From the NCBI RefSeq assembly GCF_003850345.1, contig NZ_CP027707.1, forward strand, positions 6,191,001 through 6,255,000: a stretch of DNA of 64,000 nt, written 5' to 3'. The translations under genes were made by a program, and so were the position numbers. The notes beneath the pieces are model-generated. The model searched no databases and had not been told where the DNA came from. It saw only the letters and a program-made list of their open reading frames with translations. Positions 1-8,894 of this stretch are shown here, one piece after another (the stretch's first letter is position 1; each line of letters opens with the position of its first letter). The stretch is from Pseudomonas chlororaphis subsp. piscium. GTDB taxonomy: Bacteria; Pseudomonadota; Gammaproteobacteria; Pseudomonadales; Pseudomonadaceae.

Positions 1-69
1 CGTGGCCCGGCAACTGCTGCTCGGGGAGATCCCGGTGGTTTCAAAGTCGATGACTGCGATGCGTTCCAA
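1..69 (-). CDS. DnaQ-like 3'-5' exonuclease, N-terminal fragment
   Basis: The first 23 codons of a minus-strand gene run off the left edge of the window. The translation starts MERIAVIDFETTGISP, whose DFETTG is the Exo I motif (catalytic Asp and Glu) of DEDD exonucleases such as DnaQ and its relatives. The start is a TTG codon at 67-69. No ATG or GTG lies in frame between it and an upstream stop at 97-99, and a GGAG element precedes it by about 10 bases. It lies 32 bp downstream of the NYN-domain gene on the same strand, so the two are probably co-transcribed. The body of the protein is outside the window, so its exact subtype cannot be given. Confidence 0.75.
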   Translation of the reverse strand, partial: MERIAVIDFETTGISPSSSCRAT

Positions 70-101
70 ACCTGTCCAGCTCCGTACAAAAAATAGTCAG
101 C

Positions 102-581
102 TCAGCTTTTGAGCAGTAGCGCGCCTTCGATCGGCACGTAGCGCGTGGCCGCGCGAATCAGCGAATTGGCGGTGAGTCCCGGCACGCCATAGGCAACCGC
201 TTCGACGCCGTGCTTGTTGATGATGCGCTCGAGCAACAGGTCGAAATCGCCGTCGCCGGAGGCCAGCACCACTTCGTCGACATGGGCGGCGGCGTCCATG
301 ATGTCGATGGTGATGCCCACGTCCCAGTCGCCCTTGGCCGAGCCGTCGCTGCGCTGGATGTAGGGTTTGAGTTTTACCGTGAAGCCCAGGTTGCGCAGGA
401 TCTGCTGGAACTGCTGCTGCTTGCTGTCGCCCCGGTCGATCGCATAGGCGTAGGCCTCGACTATCTGCCCGCGTTGACTGATATCGGCCCACAGGGCGGC
501 ATAGTTGAAGTGACAACCATAGGCTTGGCGCACGGTGTAATAGAGATTCTGGACATCGGCGAACACAGCGATTTTTTTCAC
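102..581 (-). CDS. NYN-domain (LabA/DUF88-like) putative nuclease
   Basis: This 159-residue protein is a stand-alone NYN domain, a PIN-like fold. Conserved acidic positions are visible in AVFADVQNLYY near the N-terminus, in GDWDVGITID in the middle and in LASGDGDFDLLL towards the C-terminus. Together these form the expected metal-binding site of NYN ribonucleases. No extra domain is present. It directly precedes a DnaQ-like exonuclease gene on the same strand, which suggests a nucleic-acid processing role. The substrate is unknown, and nuclease activity is inferred from the family. Confidence 0.85.
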   Translation of the reverse strand: MKKIAVFADVQNLYYTVRQAYGCHFNYAALWADISQRGQIVEAYAYAIDRGDSKQQQFQQILRNLGFTVKLKPYIQRSDGSAKGDWDVGITIDIMDAAAHVDEVVLASGDGDFDLLLERIINKHGVEAVAYGVPGLTANSLIRAATRYVPIEGALLLKS

Positions 582-718
582 CGCTTATCCTCATGGCGCT
601 CACGCGCGCGAACTGGGCCGGGACTCAAACCCTGAAAAGTCGCCCAGTATGCCAGCCAGAAGGAAGGTTCCGCGAATAATCGGTCCGGGACGCAACGGCG
701 TTCCGGACCGATGGCGGA

Positions 719-1507
719 TCAGACGAAGGAATCGTCGTCGGAAAAGAACGAGCTGTCGTCGTTGCCGTAGTCGGCATCGCTGAAGCCACCCTGGTCGTTG
801 TTACCCCAGGAGTCGTTGTTGGCCATGCGCTGCTCGTCATTGCCCCAGCCACCCGCGTTGTCGCTGGCGGGTGCCGGTTCTTCCTTGATCACTTCGACGA
901 TTTCCTGCGGCTGCTGGTTGCCGTGGAACAGGCTGCTGAGCCCTTGCGCCAGCATCACGCCGCCCGCCACGCCGGCGGCGGTCTTCAGCGCACCGCCGAG
1001 GAAGCTGCTGCCAGCCGCGGCCGGAGCCTGCTGGGGTGGCGCGGCATAGTTTTGCTGGGGATAGCCCTGTTGCGGCGCGCCGAAGTTCTGCTGTGGCTGC
1101 GGGTTGAACGCCGGCCGCGCCGGTTCGCGCCAACCACCGCCGGACGAGGCCGGAGCGCTTTGCGTAGGCGCCGGCTGCGGATCGCGGGAGCCGCTGCCGA
1201 AGATGCTCGAAAGAAACCCGCCACCACTGCTGGGCGCCGGTGCCGCAGCCTGGGATCTGGCCTGCTGCAGTTCGGCCTGCAGTTGCTGGACCTGCTGGGT
1301 GAGTTGCTTGTTCTGCTCGTCGAGGCTCTTGATTGCCGCCTCTTGCACCAGAATCGCCTGGGTCATGAAATACCCGGCGGCAGGCTGCCGGGTCAGATGC
1401 TCCTTGATCCGCGCCTCGGCCTGGGCGTCGCGCGGGGCTGAATCCTTCTCGGCTTGCTGCAACCGTGAAAACAGTCCATCGATCAGGGTTTGCTCTTCGC
1501 TGTTCAT
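719..1507 (-). CDS. DUF2076 domain-containing protein
   Basis: A 262-residue protein starting MNSEEQTLIDGLFSRLQQ. The frame extends further upstream, but this ATG follows an AGAGGT-like ribosome site and matches the usual N-terminus of the family. The first ~110 residues are helical with a Gln-rich coiled-coil stretch (LTQQVQQLQAELQQ). The middle is rich in Pro, Gln, Ala and Gly with PQQ repeats, followed by a short hydrophobic Ala/Gly segment (AAGVAGGVMLAQGLSSLF). The C-terminus is strongly acidic and Asn/Asp/Ser-rich. DUF2076 proteins have been called periplasmic ligand-binding sensors, but I see no signal peptide and would not assign a function. Confidence 0.85.
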   Translation of the reverse strand: MNSEEQTLIDGLFSRLQQAEKDSAPRDAQAEARIKEHLTRQPAAGYFMTQAILVQEAAIKSLDEQNKQLTQQVQQLQAELQQARSQAAAPAPSSGGGFLSSIFGSGSRDPQPAPTQSAPASSGGGWREPARPAFNPQPQQNFGAPQQGYPQQNYAAPPQQAPAAAGSSFLGGALKTAAGVAGGVMLAQGLSSLFHGNQQPQEIVEVIKEEPAPASDNAGGWGNDEQRMANNDSWGNNDQGGFSDADYGNDDSSFFSDDDSFV

Positions 1508-1687
1508 GGCGACCTCTTTAGATTGCCGGTAAAAAACTGGGCCTTGCCTGTCATGCACAAGGTGCAACCAGTAATGGGGCTGCCCAGCGGGCTTTCAATA
1601 GCCTTTACCTAAGGTTTACGTTTGCTCGCCCGGGGGTCGCATCGGTTAAAGTGTCCAACCGCTTTTTGTGATCTGCGATAACCATTG

Positions 1688-2347
1688 ATGAATCCATTAA
1701 CCGTTCTGCGCGACTCCCTGTACTTCTGCCAGCGCAACCTGGGGCGCATCGTCCAGCTGTGCCTGCCGCTGGTGGTCCTCGAAGCGCTGCTGCAGCAAGC
1801 GGTCGACAGCTCGCTGGGCCCCGAGGCCTTTCCCGGCTACAGCGTGGTCGTCGGCCTGCTGATCTACCCGCTGTACACCGGGGTGCTGATCCTGTTTCTC
1901 GATGCCCGCAGCCGTGGCGAATCGCCATTGGCCCGCGACCTGTTCGCCGCGACTGTCAGCCTGTGGCCGCGTTTTGCCCTGCTGACCGCCATCAACACCC
2001 TGCTGATCCTGCTGGGCCTGTCGCTGTACTTCCTGCCCGGGCTGTGGTTGATGGTGACCCTGGCCTTCGCCGAATACCTGCTGGTGCTCAAGGGCCTGCA
2101 ACCGCTGGCCGCGATCAAGGAAAGCTTCCGCCTGACCCGCGGGCACTTCCTGCGGATCCTGGTCTGCATCCTGGCCGTGATGGCCCCGCTGTGGGTGCTC
2201 AAGGGCGCCAGCCTGGCGGTGTATCCCGAGCCGGGGCCGATGCTATCGCTGCTGATCGAAAGCGCCCACAGCTTCCTGCAGTTGTTCACCAGCGTGGTGG
2301 TGTTCCGCCTGTTCATGCTGATCGGCGATTTGCCTGACAAGCAATGA
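1688..2347 (+). CDS. YciC-like multi-pass inner-membrane protein
   Basis: A 219-residue membrane protein with about six hydrophobic segments, starting MNPLTVLRDSLYFCQRNL. A TTG sits directly before the ATG at 1688, and the ATG is the more likely start. The N-terminal amphipathic helix and the pattern of long helices resemble the YciC/UPF0259 family of inner-membrane proteins of unknown function. The gene is followed 88 bp later by a membrane-anchored EEP-family hydrolase on the same strand. No catalytic motif is visible. Confidence 0.75.
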   Translation: MNPLTVLRDSLYFCQRNLGRIVQLCLPLVVLEALLQQAVDSSLGPEAFPGYSVVVGLLIYPLYTGVLILFLDARSRGESPLARDLFAATVSLWPRFALLTAINTLLILLGLSLYFLPGLWLMVTLAFAEYLLVLKGLQPLAAIKESFRLTRGHFLRILVCILAVMAPLWVLKGASLAVYPEPGPMLSLLIESAHSFLQLFTSVVVFRLFMLIGDLPDKQ

Positions 2348-2435
2348 CTCCGGGGCCGACCGCTCTACCCCTTGGGCCGCGGCCCCGCTCTCGGTTATGC
2401 TCGGGCTCAATCTTGCAACGCCATAAGCCGAGCCG

Positions 2436-3515
2436 ATGCCCCGTCCATTTCGCTTCATCCTCCTGGGCCTGCTGATCAGCGCAGGCCTGTTGTCAGCCCT
2501 GGTCTACAGCCTGACCTGGCGCCCCGACGCCAAGGAGTCGCTGCCGGTCGCCTGCACGGGCAAGGTGCCCAGCCTGGTACCGGGCCAGGCGCTGAAGGTG
2601 ATGACCTGGAACCTGCAGTACCTGGCGGGCAAGCGCTACGTGTTCTGGAACGACCAGGCCCAGGGGCCGGACGAGCGCCCGACCCCGGAAGACATGGCCT
2701 TCAGCCTGGATGAAGTGGCCCGGGTGATTCGCGATGAACAGCCGGATATCGTGCTGGTGCAGGAACTGGACGACAGCGCCAAGGCCAGCGACTACCAGGA
2801 CCAGTTCAAGTTGCTGCAGGAACGCCTGACCGATCTGTATCCCTGCAGCACCCAGGCCTTCGACTGGAAGGCCGATTTCGTCCCCTCCCCGCACATCTTC
2901 GGCAGCGTCGGCCGGCAACTGGCGACCTTGAGCCGCTATCGCATCGAACACGCCGAACGCCTGCAATTGCCGGTGCCCGAGGCCAATCTCCTCAGCCGCC
3001 AGTTCCAGCCGAAAAACGCCGTGCTGGTGAGCTACCTGCCCTTGAGCGATGGTGGACAGATGGCGGTGCTCAACACCCACCTGGACCGCGCGACCAAACC
3101 CGACGACACCCTGCAAGCCCAGGTGAACGCGGTAAGCAGGATCCTCGACCGCTTCGAGGCCCGCGGCACGCCCTGGCTGATCGGCGGAGACTTCAATCTG
3201 CTGCCCCTGGGCCAGTACCAGCGGCTCGCCCCCGAGCAACGCACGCCCTATTCCGCCGATAGCGCGTTGCACAGGCTCTGGGACAAGTACCCGATGATCC
3301 CCACCAACAACGAAGCCAGCGGCATCGACCGCGCCCTGTGGCTGACCCATTACCCCAACGACCCGGCCCTGAGCGGCCCGGATCGCACAGTCGACTATCT
3401 GTTCCACAGCCCGCGGCTCAAACGGGTCGAGGCCCAGGTACGGCAAGACGACACCCTGCGCATTTCCGACCACCTGCCGCTGATCGCCCGCTTCCTGTTG
3501 CCCGCCGCGCAGTAG
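2436..3515 (+). CDS. membrane-anchored endonuclease/exonuclease/phosphatase family protein
   Basis: A 359-residue protein with an N-terminal membrane anchor (FILLGLLISAGLLSALVYSL) followed by a complete EEP fold. The family signature residues are visible: Asn in VMTWNLQYL, Glu in VLVQELDDS, Asp/Asn in GGDFNLLPLG and the Asp-His pair in ISDHLPL near the C-terminus. These make the metal site of a phosphodiesterase or nuclease, here facing the periplasm. The family covers sphingomyelinases, inositol phosphatases and nucleases, so the substrate cannot be deduced. It ends 7 bp from the convergent hrpB gene. Confidence 0.85.
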   Translation: MPRPFRFILLGLLISAGLLSALVYSLTWRPDAKESLPVACTGKVPSLVPGQALKVMTWNLQYLAGKRYVFWNDQAQGPDERPTPEDMAFSLDEVARVIRDEQPDIVLVQELDDSAKASDYQDQFKLLQERLTDLYPCSTQAFDWKADFVPSPHIFGSVGRQLATLSRYRIEHAERLQLPVPEANLLSRQFQPKNAVLVSYLPLSDGGQMAVLNTHLDRATKPDDTLQAQVNAVSRILDRFEARGTPWLIGGDFNLLPLGQYQRLAPEQRTPYSADSALHRLWDKYPMIPTNNEASGIDRALWLTHYPNDPALSGPDRTVDYLFHSPRLKRVEAQVRQDDTLRISDHLPLIARFLLPAAQ

Positions 3516-3522
3516 CCCTAGA

Positions 3523-6054
3523 TTACTTGCGCGGTTTGGCGCGGGCCGTGGCCTCGGCCACCAGCGGATCATCCGGCCAGTAGTGTTTCGGGTAGCGGCC
3601 CTTGAGGTCCTTCTTCACCTCGGCGTAGGTGCTGCGCCAGAAGTTCGCCAGGTCCTGGGTGACCTGCACCGGCCGCCGTGCCGGGGACAGCAGGTGCAGC
3701 TTGACCACCTGCCGGCCACCGGCGATCCGTGGCGTTTCCGCCAGGCCGAACAACTCCTGCAGGCGCACCGCGAGAATCGGTGGCTGCTCGCTGTAATCGA
3801 GGCGGATCGACGAGCCGGACGGCACCCTCAGGTGATGCGGCGCCAGCTCGTCCAGGCGCTGCGGCAATGGCCATGGCAGCAGGTTGTGGACGATGCTGGC
3901 CAGCTCCAGGTTGGCGAAGTGGCTGAGGCGCGAAACCTTGCCTAGGTACGGCAGCAGCCAGCTCTCCAGGCTCTTGAGCAGGGCCGCGTCACTGACATCC
4001 GGCCACTGGCTTTCGTCCTTGGCCTCTAGATCGAGCTGGCGCAACAAGGCCACCCGGGCCTGCCACTGGCGCAGCTCCGGGGTCCAGGGCAACAGTTCCA
4101 GGCCCTTGCGCCGCACCAGATTGACCAGGGCCTGGCACCGCGCTGCCTCGTCCAGCCCGGTCAACGGCTCGCGGCTGAGCACCAGTTCACCGACCTTGCG
4201 CTGACGCTCGGCCCGCAACACCCCTTCGCGCTCGTCCCAATCAAGCTGATCGACGCTACGCACCTGCTCGGCCAGGACCGAGTCGAACAGCGCCGGATCG
4301 AAATCCGCCGCCAGGTAGATGCGCTCTTCCCGCTGCCCCTGGCGACTGCCCAGGTCGGCGATCACCAGCCAGGGTTGCTTCATCAGGCTGTCGGTCTCGC
4401 TGAACAGCGCCGCGCGGCCGTTGGCCAGCCGGTACTCGGCACCGCCGGGACGGCGTTGCTGGGCGACCCGGTCCGGATAGGCCAGCGCCAGCAAGGCGCC
4501 CAGCCAGCGCGGATGGTCCGGGTCCGCCACCGCCTGGCTCGGCTGCCCGCGCAGATAACCGCGGTACTGCCGGGCCAGTTGCCGAGCCCGCTGCACCCCG
4601 CCCTGGGCGCCACGGGCCGCGCGCTCCTCGCCGGACAACAGCACCAGGCGGCTATGCAGGTCGGCACCGCCGCCGCGCAGGATGTCGCGCTCGCCGAGCA
4701 AGGCGGCGACGTCGCAGGCCATGTTCGCCAGCCCCAGGGCCTGGCCGCGCAACAGCAGATGGGCAATGCGTGGATGGGCCGGTAACTCAGCCATTGCCTG
4801 GCCGTGGGGCGTCAGCTTCCAGTCCTCACCCGCTTTGGCCGTCAGCGCACCAAGGCGTTCGAGCAGGTCCTGGGCCTGGGCATAGGCCGCGCCGGGCGGC
4901 ACATCCAGCCACACCAGTTGCGTCGGCGTCACGCCCCAGCGCGCCAGTTGCAGGGCCAGGCCCGCCAGGTCCGCCTGGAGAATCTCCGCACTGCCATAGG
5001 CCGCCAGCTGTTCGTGCTGGTCCTGGGACCACAGGCGATAACACACACCCGGTTCCAGGCGCCCGGCCCGACCGGCGCGCTGGGTGGCGCTGGCCCGGGA
5101 AATACGCTGGGTGTCGAGGCGGGTCATGCCGCTGCCCGGGTCGAAACGCGGCACCCGCGCCAGCCCGGCATCGACCACCACACGCACGCCGTCGATGGTC
5201 AGGCTGGTCTCGGCGATATTGGTCGCCAGCACCACTTTGCGCTTGCCGGGCGGAGCCGGTTCGATGGCCGCGCGCTGCGCCATCAGGTCCAGTTCGCCGT
5301 GCAGCGGACAGAGCAGGATCTCCGAGCGCTCGCCCACGGCCTCGACCAGCTGCTGATGCACCCGACGGATCTCGGCCTGCCCCGGCAGGAACACCAGGAC
5401 GCTGCCGCTTTCATCGTTCAGCGCTTCAACAATGGTCTGCACCAGCCGCGGCTCGATGAACTCGCCCGGTTGGAAAGGCCGTCCCCAGCGCACATCGACC
5501 GGGAACATGCGGCCTTCGCTGCGCAGGATCGGCGCGTCGTCCAGCAGCCCGGCCAGACGCTCGCCTTCCAGGGTTGCCGACATCAGAAGGATTTTCAGCG
5601 GTTGCTCGTCGCGGAACAGATCGCGGCCATTGAGGCTCAAGGCCAGGGCCAGGTCGGCGTCGAGGCTGCGTTCATGAAATTCGTCGAAGATCAGCAGGCC
5701 GACGCCTTCCAGCGCCGGATCATCCTGCAGGCGACGGGTCAGGATGCCCTCGGTGACCACCTCGATGCGGGTATTCGGGCCGACCTTGCTGTCGAGGCGA
5801 ATCCGGTAGCCCACGGTTTCGCCGACCTTTTCCCCCAGTTCGCTGGCCAGCCGTTCGGCCGCCGCCCGCGCCGCCAGGCGTCGTGGTTCGAGCATGAGAA
5901 TGCGTTGTCCGGCCAGCCAGGGTTCGTTCAACAGGGCCAAAGGCACGCGGGTGGTCTTACCGGCGCCGGGCGGTGCTTCGAGCACGGCCTCGTGGCGTGT
6001 CGCCAGGGCTTCACGCAGGGCGGGTAAAACTTCATCAATTGGCAAAGAATTCAT
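3523..6054 (-). CDS. hrpB: ATP-dependent RNA helicase HrpB
   Basis: An 843-residue DEAH-type helicase, the usual HrpB length. Walker A is APPGAGKTT at about residues 27-35. The Walker B motif is DEFH rather than DEAH, followed by motif III SATLEG and the C-terminal motif with RAGRAGR. The HrpB-specific C-terminal region is present. The chosen ATG (MNSLPIDEVL) has GGGAG seven bases upstream; an in-frame ATG four codons earlier lacks this. HrpB's physiological role in pseudomonads is not well defined, though helicase activity is expected. The 5' end lies 117 bp from a divergent lipoprotein gene. Confidence 0.95.
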   Translation of the reverse strand: MNSLPIDEVLPALREALATRHEAVLEAPPGAGKTTRVPLALLNEPWLAGQRILMLEPRRLAARAAAERLASELGEKVGETVGYRIRLDSKVGPNTRIEVVTEGILTRRLQDDPALEGVGLLIFDEFHERSLDADLALALSLNGRDLFRDEQPLKILLMSATLEGERLAGLLDDAPILRSEGRMFPVDVRWGRPFQPGEFIEPRLVQTIVEALNDESGSVLVFLPGQAEIRRVHQQLVEAVGERSEILLCPLHGELDLMAQRAAIEPAPPGKRKVVLATNIAETSLTIDGVRVVVDAGLARVPRFDPGSGMTRLDTQRISRASATQRAGRAGRLEPGVCYRLWSQDQHEQLAAYGSAEILQADLAGLALQLARWGVTPTQLVWLDVPPGAAYAQAQDLLERLGALTAKAGEDWKLTPHGQAMAELPAHPRIAHLLLRGQALGLANMACDVAALLGERDILRGGGADLHSRLVLLSGEERAARGAQGGVQRARQLARQYRGYLRGQPSQAVADPDHPRWLGALLALAYPDRVAQQRRPGGAEYRLANGRAALFSETDSLMKQPWLVIADLGSRQGQREERIYLAADFDPALFDSVLAEQVRSVDQLDWDEREGVLRAERQRKVGELVLSREPLTGLDEAARCQALVNLVRRKGLELLPWTPELRQWQARVALLRQLDLEAKDESQWPDVSDAALLKSLESWLLPYLGKVSRLSHFANLELASIVHNLLPWPLPQRLDELAPHHLRVPSGSSIRLDYSEQPPILAVRLQELFGLAETPRIAGGRQVVKLHLLSPARRPVQVTQDLANFWRSTYAEVKKDLKGRYPKHYWPDDPLVAEATARAKPRK

Positions 6055-6171
6055 ACTGGCTCCCAAACAGAGGCGCGAGTATAACGGCGAACTGCCTGGC
6101 GTTAATCACGGTCTGAATTCATACCGGCAACGCTTCAGCCTTGCTCTTTCGTGTCTGTTCAGGAGATTTAC

Positions 6172-6591
6172 ATGGGTATTCCTTTCCGCATCATAGGTAG
6201 CGTGCTGGTTGCCACCCTGCTGACTCAGCTCACCGCCTGCGGCTCGATCTTCTTCCCCGACCGGCGCGGCCAGATCGACGGCAAGATCGACCCGCTGGTA
6301 GCCGTGCTCGACGCCGTGGGCCTGCTGTTTTATGTGATTCCGGGGCTGATCGCCTTTGGCGTCGACTTCGCCACCGGCGCCATCTACCTGGAACCGGGCA
6401 AGACCGCGCAGATCGACCCGCACAAGCTGCAGCAAGCCATAGGCGCCGACGGCCAGGTCGATAACCACAAGTTGCAGGCTATCCTCGAAAGCGAGCTGGG
6501 CCGCAGCTTCCCGCTGGACGATCCACGCCTGATCCAGCACAAGGGCAGCGCGCAGCAGCTGGCCCTGTACGGTCTGCAACCGGCCGCCTGA
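6172..6591 (+). CDS. small conserved lipoprotein of unknown function
   Basis: A 139-residue protein with a lipoprotein signal peptide ending in LTQLTAC, so the mature form should start at Cys23. AGGAG lies 6 bp upstream of the ATG. After the lipobox comes a hydrophobic stretch (GLLFYVIPGLIAFGVDFATG) that may be a second membrane-associated segment, then a hydrophilic helical tail. From memory, some Pseudomonas annotations label this gene polyribonucleotide nucleotidyltransferase. Nothing in the sequence supports that: real PNPase is about 700 residues and cytoplasmic. It sits 30 bp before the cation efflux gene, probably in one transcript. Confidence 0.8.
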   Translation: MGIPFRIIGSVLVATLLTQLTACGSIFFPDRRGQIDGKIDPLVAVLDAVGLLFYVIPGLIAFGVDFATGAIYLEPGKTAQIDPHKLQQAIGADGQVDNHKLQAILESELGRSFPLDDPRLIQHKGSAQQLALYGLQPAA

Positions 6592-6621
6592 CACTCGCGT
6601 TTCTTGAAGGAACAAGCCTTG

Positions 6622-7518
6622 ATGAGCAGTAACCCGGAACACGCGCGCCTGTTGCGCCTGGCCACCCGCGCTTCGCTGGCGGTGGCCAGTATCCTGATCG
6701 TGGCCAAGGCCATCGCCTGGTGGCTGAGTGGCTCGGTCAGCCTGCTGGCGGGCCTCACCGACTCGCTGCTCGATGGCGCCGCGTCGTTCCTCAACCTGTT
6801 GGCCGTGCATTACGCCCTGCGCCCGGCCGACGCCGATCACCGCTACGGCCATGGCAAGGCCGAGTCCTTGTCGGGCATGGCCCAGGCGCTGTTCATCGCG
6901 GTGAGCGCGGTGCTGATCGGGGTACAGGCCGTCGAGCGCCTGCAGAACCCGGAACCGCTGGGCGCGCCCTGGGTCGGTATCGGCGTGATGCTGCTGTCCC
7001 TGGCGTTGACCATGGCGCTACTGCTGGTGCAGTACCGGGTGATCCGCGAAACCGGCTCCACCGCGGTGCGTGCCGATTCGCTGCACTATCGCTCCGACCT
7101 GCTGCTCAACGGCAGCATCCTGCTGGCGCTGGTGCTGGCCAGTTTCGGCTGGCAGCAACTGGACGCCTGGTTCGGCCTGGCGATTGCCGTCTATATCCTG
7201 TGGAGCGCAATCCACATCGCCCGCGAAAGCGTGGCGGTGCTGATGGACGAGGAACTGCCGCCCGAGGTCAGCCAGCACATGCTGGAACTGGCCTGTAGCG
7301 TGCCCGGGGTGCTCGGTGCCCATGACCTGCGCACGCGGATTTCCGGCAGCCACTGGTTCGTGCAGCTACACCTGGAGTTACCCGGGGAGTTGACCCTTTC
7401 GGTGGCCCACGGCATCAGCGATCAGGCCGCCGAGGCGATTCATGCGGCCTATCCGCGGGCCGAGGTGCTGGTGCACGCCGACCCGCAGGAAGTGGTGCAG
7501 GCCGCCCGGGCTCAGTAA
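6622..7518 (+). CDS. fieF: cation diffusion facilitator, FieF/CDF family
   Basis: A 298-residue CDF transporter with about six membrane helices and a C-terminal cytoplasmic domain. The metal-site pattern is visible: Asp in LTDSLLDGAA of helix 2 with HRYGHGKAE just after it, and the helix 5 motif HYRSDLLLN, which gives the H/D arrangement typical of FieF. The family exports Zn(II), Fe(II) or related divalent cations using the proton gradient. The start at 6622 is preceded by AAGGAA. The 3' end overlaps the convergent DUF6515 gene by 7 bp. Cation preference cannot be read from the sequence. Confidence 0.9.
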   Translation: MSSNPEHARLLRLATRASLAVASILIVAKAIAWWLSGSVSLLAGLTDSLLDGAASFLNLLAVHYALRPADADHRYGHGKAESLSGMAQALFIAVSAVLIGVQAVERLQNPEPLGAPWVGIGVMLLSLALTMALLLVQYRVIRETGSTAVRADSLHYRSDLLLNGSILLALVLASFGWQQLDAWFGLAIAVYILWSAIHIARESVAVLMDEELPPEVSQHMLELACSVPGVLGAHDLRTRISGSHWFVQLHLELPGELTLSVAHGISDQAAEAIHAAYPRAEVLVHADPQEVVQAARAQ

Positions 7519-8519
7519 GTCACCTGATAGCCGCGCGAGCTCAGGCAACCGCCCTGGGCCTGGCGGTAGGTCTGGACCACTTCCGGCGCCGGTGGGTAGG
7601 TCATCGCCGCCGGGTCGAAGCCGCTCTGCTGCACCGCCCAGCGATAACAGTCGTAGCGATCCTGATTGATCTCCTGCGGACTCTGCCCTCTGACCGGGTA
7701 GGCCAGCACGTTGTAATCATTGCCGGCCTGCGGCGGCGGGCTGGCCTGCGGCGGCTCGACCACCACGTACTGCTGGGTACTGGCCTCGTAGCTGTAGTAG
7801 GCGCCCGCGGCCAGGAAGAACAGCGCGCTGCCGATCCACACCTCGCGCGCGTAGTCCGGCAGGTAGGCCACGCGAATCCCGTAGGGTGGGCGCACCACTA
7901 TGTAGCGCGGCCCCTGTGGGCGGTACCAATAGCCGCCGGAGAAGTAATAGTCCCGGCCGCGATAAGGCACGCGGTAATGCCGGTCCGGAAAACGATCGAT
8001 CACATAACCCGGCCGATATTGCTGGCCAGCCCCCCAGCCGTCGCCACGGCCGTCCGGACGGCCCGGCCAGCGATAGTCGTAGAGACGCGAGCCCCGACCG
8101 CCGGCCTGCCAATGCTGGTTGTAGTCGTTACGGCGCGGGATGTCCTGGTAATAACCCTGGCGCGGCTCCTGGGTCTGGCGGACGGTATCGGGGCGGCCCT
8201 GGATCGGCAGGTTGGCGGACGGCTGTGCCAGTCGTCCCCGCCCGTCATCATTCGGCCCGTGGTTCTGCCAGCGCCCGTTCTGGACGTTGCGCTCGAACTG
8301 CTGGCTGTTGTCGCCACGAATGATTTCAGTCTGCGGGCGCGGCTGCTGGTTTTCGCCTCGTCCCTGCCCCCTGTCCGGGTGCCACTCGCCACCGCGCTGG
8401 CCGCCATCGGGCCCGCCACGGCCGTCATTGCGGTTATCGCGCTCATCGGCGAGCACTTGCGCACTGACGCTCACACACAGCAAACCAACACCTGCCAAAC
8501 GCCAGATGCGCGATTTCAT
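7512..8519 (-). CDS. DUF6515-type secreted protein with Arg/Gly-rich N-terminal half
   Basis: A 335-residue exported protein. A signal peptide (IWRLAGVGLLCVSVSAQVLA) is followed by roughly 150 residues rich in Arg, Gly, Asn, Asp and Gln with near-repeats such as GGPDGGQRGG. A Tyr-rich region follows (GRDYYFSGGYWYRPQGPRY) with one hydrophobic segment (IGSALFFLAAGAYYSY). The C-terminal domain is conserved-looking (QDRYDCYRWAVQQSGFDP) with Cys residues that could pair. The start has GAGGAA seven bases upstream. The low-complexity half looks disordered and nucleic-acid- or polyanion-binding, but this is inference. Function is unknown. Confidence 0.8.
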   Translation of the reverse strand: MKSRIWRLAGVGLLCVSVSAQVLADERDNRNDGRGGPDGGQRGGEWHPDRGQGRGENQQPRPQTEIIRGDNSQQFERNVQNGRWQNHGPNDDGRGRLAQPSANLPIQGRPDTVRQTQEPRQGYYQDIPRRNDYNQHWQAGGRGSRLYDYRWPGRPDGRGDGWGAGQQYRPGYVIDRFPDRHYRVPYRGRDYYFSGGYWYRPQGPRYIVVRPPYGIRVAYLPDYAREVWIGSALFFLAAGAYYSYEASTQQYVVVEPPQASPPPQAGNDYNVLAYPVRGQSPQEINQDRYDCYRWAVQQSGFDPAAMTYPPAPEVVQTYRQAQGGCLSSRGYQVTY

Positions 8520-8645
8520 GCTATTCCTCACTACGGATGGGGGCCTTTAGTTAAGACTGGAAAAGCCCAGGCCGGTTCTGCCACAGGTTATCAGTCGCAA
8601 AACTTATTTATTGAGGACCCGGGGATATTTCCTGCCGCGCAGGCA

Positions 8646-8676
8646 ATAAAAAAGGGGGACCCGTCGGCCCCCCTTT
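8646..8676 (-). terminator. intrinsic terminator read on the minus strand
   Basis: Read on the minus strand, AAAGGGGG pairs with CCCCCTTT around a short loop, with an inner CC/GG pair, and the stem runs into six U residues. On the plus strand only three T follow the stem, so the minus direction is favoured. No annotated minus-strand gene lies immediately upstream of it. Confidence 0.75.
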
Positions 8677-8894
8677 GAGAATTTCGTCCGTGCTCGACGC
8701 TTATGACGCCGGCTCACCTCACGCCGTCTTCTGGACAGTGTGTAGCCCGGGGGCCGGCTCAACCCTGTGGGATTGGCGGCCGCGGCAGGCCTGATTCGGC
8801 GGGCCGCAGTGGACTCTATGTCCGGGCAGTGATTCTGGTGATAAGAATAGGCCTGACGCGTCGACAGAGGATTGCGAAGATTGCTCTAATAAAC

